Assembly: GCA_039923455.1 (NCBI GenBank)
Contig: JBDTCS010000042.1
Coordinates: forward strand, 1 to 16,937
DNA: 16,937 bases
From: JBDTCS01 sp039923455
GTDB lineage: Bacteria; Bacteroidota; Ignavibacteria; Palsa-1295
Reading direction: 5' to 3'
This document shows positions 8,301 to 14,630 of this stretch, one piece after another. A program made the translations under genes and the position numbers. The notes beneath the pieces were generated by a model. That model saw only the letters and a program-made list of their open reading frames with translations. It was not told where the DNA came from and did not search any database. The first letter of the stretch is position 1; every line of letters begins with the position of its first letter.

Positions 8301-8640
8301 TGGCGCGACGAATGCGCAAGGTGTTAAACAATTTACGGTGCTCAAGTATTTTGATTCTACCCTTGCCGCGGTTCAGCCACAGATCATTCCGGCAGATCTT
8401 TTCGATGCGCAGTTGACGATGAATCCCTGGCTGTTCTCGACAACACTTCAGATCAAGAAGCCACCCTTCGAGCGGATCAGTGTGCGTGTGTACGACATCC
8501 TCGGCAGAGAATATTTTAGTCAAACGACAACATCGAATACGATCGGTTTGAGTGCGGGGTTGTTTAGGGCTGGATTTTACACGATGGTCATTGAGGACGA
8601 GCATGGTGGTCTTAAGCTCCTCAAATTTATTCGAGAGTAG
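5383..8640 (+). CDS. Large secreted protein with Asp-box repeats, ASH domains and T9SS sorting domain
   Basis: This 1085-residue exported protein has no enzymatic motif I can recognise. Domains in order: signal peptide (about 1-23, LLLLIFLLFPL core); a beta-propeller-like region with four Asp-box/BNR motifs (SSDGGLTW about 57-64, TKDGGKSW about 112-119, SVDSGATW about 241-248, TSNAGLTW about 281-288); two ASH-type or choice-of-anchor-D Ig-like domains (about 333-431, with SIDFGQV; about 433-530, with TLDFGNV); a long beta-rich region with repeats of the type LVRFSPRGEFLWKRTF and VLLKYDTSGNLIYRLRY (about 850-990); and a C-terminal T9SS type A sorting domain (about 1000-1085). The last has a degenerate NPW for the usual NPF, then VRVYDILGRE, LSAGLFRAGFYTMVI and a final Lys/Arg strand. 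By family knowledge such cargo crosses the outer membrane by T9SS and is released or attached at the surface. I chose ATG 5383: the TTG-initiated extension to 5335 would precede the signal peptide, and an AGG lies 8 bases before the ATG. Confidence 0.9.
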   Translation: MKPRALGLLLLIFLLFPLRVFSQQGWYAIPCPIATEDFDAGNDTILSVLNYKSVACSSDGGLTWSSYASLPMGGYEYWFSGIKSNGPGSALVFGLRAEDPTHNVYFALLWMTKDGGKSWTHLRDDPSYGPSYVLMDHGMKTPCYGSWASHGLIGNEWASILDNKFVWSGQTEKICGLDFQDSIGVAISSNQDKTFHINRTTNLGGVWSKDSITIHGPPNTTSVRSCRNTWFIADDRRLLRSVDSGATWSAQATFTQRITGFNFFDSVGYLCLSGADYIERTSNAGLTWYPQSCTDGETTVYNVTPTSYTTAYAWSNSNQIMKCSNNVAASPGPVLSMPRSIDFGQVAASVLQSKTVLARNIGTGTLSVTSVLSDSTNVTVTPTTFSLATGDSITLTVLYTTHNGAGDHIRVAISSNSIPSKQVFTILGSALVPTLSYSTDTLDFGNVRLGETQTKKIRVTNSGKITAKFQTPEVIPSQFYSLQADSVQITNSGILTVRFSARSLGQQTGTLILHSNAFSPDTIVLIGNGVSAEANTLNVDWLKNISTADPLQGIATNVITQSSGIALVSGAVGASKITDNFLDVRFDAQGVERSRRILDLDTNASNARTSMESDGQDGAYLAHLIIGGNLSVLHLDANGDVHWRDTLHSGNTQGVSPDFPILLTELNASGLSSSGVALCCAGFSYSRSGSFQQLEEKGQSLFQSYDRDGHVLRSDTINGSSSYSYKQPPRIDLGYDWATSLLSIGNKIYAAFRLDQGQYPYGYHIPSPLPTEYHSYIYKADTGRAVPIFDEVNRFGSGFLTTFQNRLYEAERANDSSFQLLAFDDSDHIVRRSVIPNPNGTSANGTSSGDIDNFYGVGCDSSGNVFISATSSTEFSGEKASLVRFSPRGEFLWKRTFEGLGSGDDIPVKIILDHDFAYQLVKSMDTSGNDFVLLKYDTSGNLIYRLRYDGSGHGDDVPRDFAIGLGGSIYVVGGATNAQGVKQFTVLKYFDSTLAAVQPQIIPADLFDAQLTMNPWLFSTTLQIKKPPFERISVRVYDILGREYFSQTTTSNTIGLSAGLFRAGFYTMVIEDEHGGLKLLKFIRE

Positions 8641-8926
8641 CTCGACTACCCATTTCTTCACACAATGTTATTCTGTAGCTGCGACAGATTGTGCTCCTAT
8701 TGAAGCGGGACGTTCCTAGGTATTAGATATACTTGTTAATTTGCTGCAAAAACGGCCTGACTGGTAATACGGCTTTGCTTTAGTTTCAACTTCCTGATCA
8801 AGAGGACACTCCGCCTGCCCCCGAATCTAACGAATAAATAGAACTCTGGACAATTATGAGGTCCAAATACCTGCACATGCTCTTCTTCGATGGCCGGCGC
8901 TCACCCAACCGTTGGAGTCACTCTTA
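8641..8926. other. Convergent intergenic region with no clear feature
   Basis: This 286-base gap lies between the plus-strand T9SS cargo gene and the minus-strand DUF2461 gene. It should contain the ends of both transcripts. I found only weak hairpins (cacaat/attgtg at 8661-8693 with an inner ctgt/acag, and ccaac/gttgg near 8907), neither with a U-rich tail. No gene, RNA or standard terminator is supported. Confidence 0.5.
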
Positions 8927-9670
8927 TTACTTCCCTCCTAAGAACATTGCGACGGGGAGTGCGGCTTTGAATTTGCGGCCGAGGAGTTGAGGGAGATCTT
9001 CGTTGCGGAGATCTTTTTCGGTTAGGTCAGCTCCGAAGAGGAATTGCTTCATCTTAAGGTAGTGTGCGGCTGGGTTGGATTCATCGTAACCTTTGGGCAT
9101 GCGTTTTAGCGATGCACCACCTTCGATTCCTTTCGGAAATTCTTTCACGAATGATTTGTCGGTGATCAACTTCGAAAACTTTTTATAATCGCCCGAGATT
9201 CTTTCGCGAATGCGTTTGAGTTGTGGCGGCATCGGTTGATACACTCCTCCACCGATAAAGACATTTATTCCTTTTGCGCCTTGCGGTTCGAAGCCCATGT
9301 AAAATCCGCACCACTCCTCTTTGGCAGTACCGACGATCGGGAAGGAAACTCCGATGTGTGTTTTGTATGGAGATTTATCTTTGGAAAAACGAATGTCGCG
9401 GTTGATTCGAAAGAGCGAGCGCTTCAGGCTTGCCTCGACTGGCATATCGAGATCATCGAATACAGCGGCCATCGCTAAGACCAGCGCTTTCATCGGATTG
9501 CGCAGCGAGAAATCATACTCATCGCGATGGGCTTCGAACCACTCCTTCTTGTTATGCCGCTTCAGTCCGTGCAAAAACTTGAACGTCGCATCGTCGAAGC
9601 CTTCGAATGATGGCGCTGGTTCGTCGGGTGGTAGTATCTTTTTTCCTAACTGCTTCTTGGTCGGCGGCAT
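8927..9670 (-). CDS. DUF2461 / TIGR02453 family protein
   Basis: This is a full-length 247-residue member of the DUF2461 (TIGR02453) family, whose biochemical role is not established. Family hallmarks are the N-terminal FKFLHGLKRHNKKEWFEAHR segment (about 31-49), where an Asn-Lys-Lys-Glu-Trp-Phe core is typical, and RINRDIRFSKDKSPYKTHIG (about 88-107), the most conserved block. A GFYMGFEPQG strand and a Gly-rich GGGVYQP stretch follow, then the usual C-terminal part (LKRMPKGYDESNPA, HYLKMKQF). There is no signal peptide, so it is probably cytoplasmic. The start at 9670 (ATG) gives a Lys-rich 20-residue lead before the domain. No Shine-Dalgarno sequence is visible. It is likely monocistronic: the terminator at 9785-9814 separates it from the upstream S41 gene. 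Confidence 0.9.
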   Translation of the reverse strand: MPPTKKQLGKKILPPDEPAPSFEGFDDATFKFLHGLKRHNKKEWFEAHRDEYDFSLRNPMKALVLAMAAVFDDLDMPVEASLKRSLFRINRDIRFSKDKSPYKTHIGVSFPIVGTAKEEWCGFYMGFEPQGAKGINVFIGGGVYQPMPPQLKRIRERISGDYKKFSKLITDKSFVKEFPKGIEGGASLKRMPKGYDESNPAAHYLKMKQFLFGADLTEKDLRNEDLPQLLGRKFKAALPVAMFLGGK

Positions 9671-9784
9671 GTGTGCGTGTGAATGAACGTGTAGTAGCTG
9701 TAGCTCAAGTATTATAGGTCAGATTGGGTAAAGTGTGTTCCCAACGCCTAGCGCACAACCGGAATTTCTGAAAGGGTAAAATAA

Positions 9785-9814
9785 AAGAGGTGAGTTTTTT
9801 CAAACTCACCTCTT
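9785..9814 (-). terminator. Rho-independent terminator after the S41 peptidase gene
   Basis: A perfect 13-base stem, aagaggtgagttt / aaactcacctctt, surrounds a 4-base loop (tttc on the plus strand). On the minus strand it is followed by a U-rich tail (TTATTTTA). It lies 22 bases after the stop codon at 9837, and so ends the S41 transcript before the DUF2461 gene. Confidence 0.9.
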
Positions 9815-9836
9815 GCAAAAGATCACATACTCTTTT

Positions 9837-11459
9837 TTACTTCAGCAACATCGCCATCTTCTCGGCTTCGGTCATTAGACTGTAGGCCTTTTGGAATTGT
9901 TTGTCGTTCTCGAGCTCGATACGGCGCTCGACATCGTTGCCGTAGATCTGTCGTCCAATCTGTGCTTTGATAACTGTGCTCAGCCACGGCTTGTCAAGTG
10001 CGAGATCAGATTCCACGATCTCGACTTTCTTCGCTTTTGCTTTTGCAATTATCTCTGCAAACATTTTTTCCGGCAAGGAATACTTCGTTACGAATTGATC
10101 TGCGTTGTATGTTTTCTTGATCTCATCGACGTGCCTTGCAACATATTCCTGAATGTAATCCAGAATAACTGCGGATGCAATAAGCTTGCGTGTTGCGAGC
10201 TGCGTTGTATCGGTCTTGACGATATAATCCGGTGTGATACCACCACCACCATAGATTGTGCGACCGGCAGCAGTCTTGAACTTGGGACGCGTTGTGTCGC
10301 CAGGTTTCAGATCGTTGTTGTGCGCAAAGTTATCTTCATCTTCGTTATCCAAAAGCGAACGATCGGTCTTGGCGTACTTGCCACCTTCGTATGGCTTCTG
10401 GATAGAACGGCCGCTTGGTGTATAGTAGCGACTGATCGTAAGACGAAGCGCGCTGCCGTCGGGCAACTGGAACTGACGCTGCACGAGTCCTTTGCCAAAC
10501 GTTGTTTGCCCAACGATGAGTGCACGATCGAGATCTTGAAACGCTCCGCTGACGATTTCGCTTGCGCTTGCCGAACCGTAATCGACGAGCACCACGAGCG
10601 GCGTCTTCTCATAGGCTTCACCCGGATGCGAAACCATTACGTCGTCAAAGCCCGATACGCGTCCTTTTGTAAATACGATCTTGTTATTGCCACCGATGAA
10701 TTCATCCGCGACTTTCACCGCTTGCTCCAAGTATCCACCCGGATTGCCACGCAAATCCATGATGAGGCGTGTCATGCCTTTCGAGTGCAGATCATCAAGC
10801 GCTGCGCGAAGTTCGTCATAGGTCGTGCCTGTAAACTTCACAATATCTACATAACCCGTCTTGCTATCGACCATGAAGCTCGCAAGCAGGCTATTGATCG
10901 GAATAATATCGCGAGTGATCTCGAACATGATCGGAGCCGTGAGTCCGATACGCGAAACACCGACCGTTACGCGAGTGCCTTTTGGTCCGCGCAATGCCTT
11001 CTTGACTTCGTCTTCTTTTAAGTGTATCGCCGACTTGCCGTCGATCGTCACGATCTTATCACCGGCTTCGATACCAAGCTTATCGCTTGGTCCGCCAGGT
11101 ACGGGCGAATCGACAGTGATGGTGTCGCGAATAAGCGTGAACGTTACGCCGATGCCTTCGAACTTTCCACTGAATTGCTCGTCGGATTCTTTGACATTCT
11201 TGACCGGCATGTAAACGGAGTGTGGATCGAGCTTACTCAGAAGCCCGTTGATCGCGGCTTCGTTCAAGTCATCAACGCTGACCTTATCGACATAGTACTT
11301 CTGTACCATGTTCATCACTTCGCTATACTTTTCGATCTGCTCCATGACGTTGTCGTCACTAAAAGCTTTCTCGATACGTGCACCGAGGAACACGCTGACC
11401 ACAACGAGCATCATGCCCGTGATTGCGAGGCGGCGAGGATTGTAATACGTTCTCAACAT
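9837..11459 (-). CDS. S41 family C-terminal processing peptidase (CtpA/Prc-like)
   Basis: This 540-residue serine protease cleaves near the C-termini of envelope proteins. An N-terminal membrane segment (about 13-28, GMMLVVVSVFLGA) anchors it facing the periplasm. A short helical region follows (YYVDKVSVDDLNEAAINGLLSKLDPHS), then a PDZ domain (about 97-180: FEGIGVTFT, SDKLGIEAGDKIVTIDG, ALRGPKGTRV) and the S41 catalytic core (about 200-352). The active site is visible: S298 in GSASASEI and K323 in TFGKGLVQ, 25 residues apart as in characterised C-terminal proteases. MDLRGNPGG (about 234-242) forms the conserved Gly-rich loop. The roughly 190-residue C-terminal extension (helical, charged) is typical of Bacteroidota-type S41 enzymes. 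The ATG at 11459 directly follows a run of T, with no Shine-Dalgarno sequence. It is probably transcribed alone: 294 bases separate it from the upstream lytic transglycosylase gene and a strong terminator follows. Confidence 0.94.
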   Translation of the reverse strand: MLRTYYNPRRLAITGMMLVVVSVFLGARIEKAFSDDNVMEQIEKYSEVMNMVQKYYVDKVSVDDLNEAAINGLLSKLDPHSVYMPVKNVKESDEQFSGKFEGIGVTFTLIRDTITVDSPVPGGPSDKLGIEAGDKIVTIDGKSAIHLKEDEVKKALRGPKGTRVTVGVSRIGLTAPIMFEITRDIIPINSLLASFMVDSKTGYVDIVKFTGTTYDELRAALDDLHSKGMTRLIMDLRGNPGGYLEQAVKVADEFIGGNNKIVFTKGRVSGFDDVMVSHPGEAYEKTPLVVLVDYGSASASEIVSGAFQDLDRALIVGQTTFGKGLVQRQFQLPDGSALRLTISRYYTPSGRSIQKPYEGGKYAKTDRSLLDNEDEDNFAHNNDLKPGDTTRPKFKTAAGRTIYGGGGITPDYIVKTDTTQLATRKLIASAVILDYIQEYVARHVDEIKKTYNADQFVTKYSLPEKMFAEIIAKAKAKKVEIVESDLALDKPWLSTVIKAQIGRQIYGNDVERRIELENDKQFQKAYSLMTEAEKMAMLLK

Positions 11460-11753
11460 AAAAAAAAGAGCTAAACGGAATTATACACTATGAATGACGA
11501 AGTATGAGATCTAAGAACATCACGGCTCAGGCTTAGAGCCGCCAACGATTGGAGTCAACAATATTAGATTTCATAATTTCTCATTCACGCTCACATTAAA
11601 CAACAACCGCAAGAAGCGAAAGTTCAACGCTCACTACTACACTCGTTAGGTTTCCCTGCAATAACTCTGCCATTTCGTAGACCGACCGACTCTCCATCTT
11701 CAGACACTCGCCTCAGACGGAGTAGGTCAGAGCACAACGCCCATACAACCCTG
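11460..11753. other. Intergenic region upstream of the S41 gene
   Basis: This 294-base spacer has no gene. On the minus strand a TATAAT-like hexamer (11480-11485) lies about 21 bases before the S41 ATG and could be a -10 box, but no matching -35 or -33 element is evident. A 6-base hairpin, cggctc-aggctta-gagccg (11523-11541), lacks a U-rich tail and is not a standard terminator. I found no clear terminator for the upstream pyr/lytic transglycosylase operon. Confidence 0.4.
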
Positions 11754-12755
11754 TCAGGGTGCTACGATGGTCGTTTTGTCGTTCTCCGTTGCGGCCAATT
11801 TTACCTGGAACGTCCCCTCCGGCAACGACCTGCCGATGATCCAAGGGTTGAACGTCTTGATGTCTTTATAGGACGAGCTCTGCGCGATCGCCCAGTCTGC
11901 TAAGGCTGGAATCGGGCCTTTGACCTCTACTATTCTCGTCTGCGGATCATAGAAGGGTCGGGTGCGCGCAAAGTTCAATCCGTAGCGCTCGCCGTGCTCC
12001 ATTAACTCCTTGATAGCCGCTATACGCAAAACATAGCGCATGGTTTCTTCATTGATGAAGAGATTCCAATAGCTATTCTGATGCTGCCAATCGGTGACCT
12101 GATGGACGTTCTCCTCGCCCATGTTGTAGCCTGCGGCGACCATAGTCCAGGTCGGAATCTCGGCTTTCATTTTCTGGAGATACTTGACCGCACCGGCAGT
12201 CGCACGGTCGGGATCGAGGCGATCGTCAATGAGATCATCTACGCGAAGCCCGTACCGAGTTGCCGTCCCCGGTACAAATTGCCAGAAGCCGTTTGCATTC
12301 GCAGGAGACTTTACATTTCGAAGTCCGCTCTCGGCGAGCATGAGATATTTAAAGTCAGTCGGAATTCCGGCTTCTTGTAAGGCCTTTTCAACTCGCGGAA
12401 AAATACGCTGCGAGCGCTTCCACCAAAGCAAGAGTTGATCGGCATTGCTAAAATTGTAGTACAGCTCACGCTCGAATCTTTCGCGGACCTCCCAATTCTC
12501 CATCGGCACACGCTCGGTAAATATGTAGACATCGGTTGGCGGATCGATCTCCGTCACACTTAGTCCACCCGCACCACCGGGATGCATAGGGTTTGCATTC
12601 GCGTTTGCAGTTCCTAGTTGTTCGGAGTATCGACTCTCGTACCATCTGTCGAGGAACGTCGCGAGCGAAACGAGAAAAACTAAGAGCACCAAGGCTCCGG
12701 CGAAAAGCTTTGCGGGTCTTCCAAACATTCTTTGCTTCACGTTGTTCTCTTCCAT
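11754..12755 (-). CDS. Membrane-anchored lytic transglycosylase (SLT, GH23-like, MltD-type)
   Basis: This 333-residue murein lytic transglycosylase cleaves the MurNAc-GlcNAc bond of peptidoglycan with formation of 1,6-anhydro-MurNAc. Basic residues precede a single transmembrane anchor (about 16-35, KLFAGALVLLVFLVSLATFL), followed by a low-complexity linker (Asn/Ala/Gly) and the catalytic domain. The active-site Glu is E142 in KYLMLAESGLRN. Supporting GH23 motifs are NGFWQFVPGTATRYGL (about 155-170), LDPDRATAGAVKYLQKM and VAAGYNMGEENV. The C-terminal FNPWIIGRSLPEGTFQVKL part resembles the region before LysM in MltD, but no LysM domain follows. The frame extends to 12848, but ATG 12755 has AGAGG six bases before it and gives a normal anchor, so I chose it. 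It follows pyrD by 34 bases and is probably the last gene of the operon. Confidence 0.91.
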   Translation of the reverse strand: MEENNVKQRMFGRPAKLFAGALVLLVFLVSLATFLDRWYESRYSEQLGTANANANPMHPGGAGGLSVTEIDPPTDVYIFTERVPMENWEVRERFERELYYNFSNADQLLLWWKRSQRIFPRVEKALQEAGIPTDFKYLMLAESGLRNVKSPANANGFWQFVPGTATRYGLRVDDLIDDRLDPDRATAGAVKYLQKMKAEIPTWTMVAAGYNMGEENVHQVTDWQHQNSYWNLFINEETMRYVLRIAAIKELMEHGERYGLNFARTRPFYDPQTRIVEVKGPIPALADWAIAQSSSYKDIKTFNPWIIGRSLPEGTFQVKLAATENDKTTIVAP

Positions 12756-12789
12756 GATGTTACCTCTGGGGGATGCCACGCACAACACA

Positions 12790-13764
12790 CTACCAGCCTT
12801 GTGCGCGCAAAGTGGTATCGACTTCCAGAGAACCAACAAGCTCTGCAACTGACTTCATTCCATTCTCTCGAAGATACACTTCAATTCCAGCAGCAACATC
12901 TATACCTGTTGCCGGATCGACGAAGTTTGCAGTACCGACTTGCACCATCGAAGCACCGACGATCAAAAATTCGATCGCGTCTCGAGCATTCGTAATGCCG
13001 CCGATACCGATGATCGGAAGCTTGCATGCTTTCCGAGCTTCATACACTTTCGCGAGTGCAATCGGTTTTATTGCAGGGCCAGACAGTCCACCGGTAACTG
13101 TCGAGAGACACGGACGCCTTGTCGTGACATCGACCGCCATTCCAACGACAGTATTGACAAGACTTATCGCATCTGCACCCGCTTGCTCAACGGCTTGCGC
13201 AAAAGGTGCGACGCTTGTCACGTTGGGGGTAAGCTTAATGATGAGTGGGCGCTTCGTGGAGCCACGAAGTGCCATCGTGAGTTCGGCTGTGCGTTCGACA
13301 TTCGTGCCGAACGAGAGGCCACCATCTTTGACATTCGGACAGCTTACATTAATCTCATAGCCGGCAAGATTCGGCGTAGCGTTTGCTTCGATGAACTCCA
13401 GCACATCGCGGTATTCCTCAATGCTGGAGGCAGCGATGTTCGCGATGATCTTCGTATCGAACTCTGCTAAGTACGGCAACTTCTCCTTCACGAAAACATG
13501 CACACCGACATTCGCGAGGCCGATCGAGTTCAGCATTCCCGAAGCGGTTTCTATAATGCGATGCGGTTGATTACCAACTCGCGGCTTCCAACTTACCGAT
13601 TTCGTAACGATACCGCCGAGCCTTGCGATGTCGCAATACTTACTCGCTTCGGCACCATATCCAAAAGTCCCGCTCGCAACAAGCACAGGATTTTGAAATC
13701 GCACGCCGGCAAGTTCGACGCTAAGATCGATCGCTTCGGCAACACTCGTTTTATTCTCTGACAT
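12790..13764 (-). CDS. pyrD: Dihydroorotate dehydrogenase B, catalytic subunit (class IB)
   Basis: PyrD oxidises dihydroorotate to orotate, the fourth step of UMP synthesis, with FMN as cofactor. The 324-residue protein is full length. The catalytic base is Cys, C142 in NVSCPNVKDGG, which marks class 1 enzymes; class 2 membrane enzymes use Ser. FMN-site segments are SGTFGYG (about 31-37), TKSVSWKPRVGN (54-65), GMLNSIGLANVG (76-87), NTVVGMAVD and the phosphate-binding GIGGI and GASMVQVGTA. Its ATG at 13764 directly abuts the TAA of the upstream pyrK gene, so the two subunits are translationally coupled. Together they form the heterotetrameric class IB enzyme, passing electrons from FMN through PyrK to NAD+. 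The C-terminal KSVAELVGSLEV segment is typical of the family. Confidence 0.97.
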   Translation of the reverse strand: MSENKTSVAEAIDLSVELAGVRFQNPVLVASGTFGYGAEASKYCDIARLGGIVTKSVSWKPRVGNQPHRIIETASGMLNSIGLANVGVHVFVKEKLPYLAEFDTKIIANIAASSIEEYRDVLEFIEANATPNLAGYEINVSCPNVKDGGLSFGTNVERTAELTMALRGSTKRPLIIKLTPNVTSVAPFAQAVEQAGADAISLVNTVVGMAVDVTTRRPCLSTVTGGLSGPAIKPIALAKVYEARKACKLPIIGIGGITNARDAIEFLIVGASMVQVGTANFVDPATGIDVAAGIEVYLRENGMKSVAELVGSLEVDTTLRAQGW

Positions 13765-14589
13765 TTATAGTACGATCTTACTCGATTCAAACGACGGGCC
13801 TTCGGTGCATACAAGTCGAAAGCGTTTGCCCGTCTCGGCGAATGTGGCTTCGTCGGTCATGACAGGACAACCTTGACAGATGCCGATGCCACAGGCCATC
13901 TCTGTTTCAAGACTTACCTCGCATGGAATTCCGAATTCACTTGCAAGATTTTTTGCAGCGCGCATCATTCCGGTTGGTCCGCAAACGAAAAGTTTTGGCT
14001 TGATGATCTGTTTTTGTTCAAGCGCAGTTCGAAGCAAAGAAATATTTGTGCCGTGAAATCCTTCGGAGCCATCGTCGGTCGCCAGTGCAAGTGCAGTTAA
14101 ACCACGTAGCGCAAATAAATCTTTGGAACGCGCACCGTAATAAGTCATAATTGGAATGTTGCGTCGAGTGATCTCTCTCGTGAGCAAAGGCATCGAGGCA
14201 ACGCCAACTCCACCGATCACAAGCACAGCAGTTTCGTAATCAGCACTTGCAACATTCCACGGATTGCCAAGCGGACCGAGCACATCGATCCATTCACCAA
14301 CTGCGGTTGCAGCGAGTGTCGTAGTGCCTTTGCCAACGGTTTGAATAATTATCTCCGCTTCGTCACCATCAGTTTGATACACGCTAAATGGTCGGCGCAG
14401 CATCGGATCGGTGGCACCGATCTTGGGCAGAACATTCACGAACTGACCAGCTTGCGTTTCACGAGCAACGATAGGATTTCGAAACCGAATTGTCACGAGG
14501 CCCGGAGCAAGAACCGTTTTTTTCGTGACTTGGGAGAGCCGAGTGTTGCGTGCTACGAAAGCAGAGTCAGCAAATAAAGAAGAACTCAC
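13765..14589 (-). CDS. pyrK: Dihydroorotate dehydrogenase B, electron transfer subunit
   Basis: PyrK carries FAD and a [2Fe-2S] cluster and passes electrons from PyrD to NAD+. The 274-residue protein has a ferredoxin-reductase-type FAD domain (RRPFSVY, 65-71; TVGKGTTTL, 84-92), an NAD-binding domain (GGVGVASMPLL, 126-136; CGPTGMM, 203-209) and a C-terminal cluster site with C233, C238, C241 and C261 in the spacing C-x4-C-x2-C-x19-C. All four ligands are present, so it should be functional. It begins with GTG at 14589, 41 bases after the stop of the TPR gene, with no obvious Shine-Dalgarno sequence. Its stop abuts the pyrD start. Family members occur next to pyrD in the same order in many bacteria. 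Confidence 0.96.
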   Translation of the reverse strand: MSSSLFADSAFVARNTRLSQVTKKTVLAPGLVTIRFRNPIVARETQAGQFVNVLPKIGATDPMLRRPFSVYQTDGDEAEIIIQTVGKGTTTLAATAVGEWIDVLGPLGNPWNVASADYETAVLVIGGVGVASMPLLTREITRRNIPIMTYYGARSKDLFALRGLTALALATDDGSEGFHGTNISLLRTALEQKQIIKPKLFVCGPTGMMRAAKNLASEFGIPCEVSLETEMACGIGICQGCPVMTDEATFAETGKRFRLVCTEGPSFESSKIVL

Positions 14590-14630
14590 AAGGTCAAGAT
14601 AAGAATAACAAAAAATAGTTGAGCAAACTT

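Noticed and set aside
8661..8693. Hairpin cacaat/attgtg with inner ctgt/acag after the T9SS cargo gene
   Set aside because: The stem is interrupted, AT-rich and not followed by a T run, so it is not a credible rho-independent terminator.
9891..11021. Long plus-strand open frame opposite the S41 gene (also 1826-2464, 4246-5043 and 15641-16216 opposite other genes)
   Set aside because: Each is antisense to a gene with clear catalytic motifs or repeats. The translations are rich in Cys, His and Arg with no domain, as expected for shadow frames.
11748..11760. Palindrome accctg-t-cagggt over the stop codon of the lytic transglycosylase gene
   Set aside because: Only a short stem can form with a realistic loop, and no U-rich tail follows on the minus strand.
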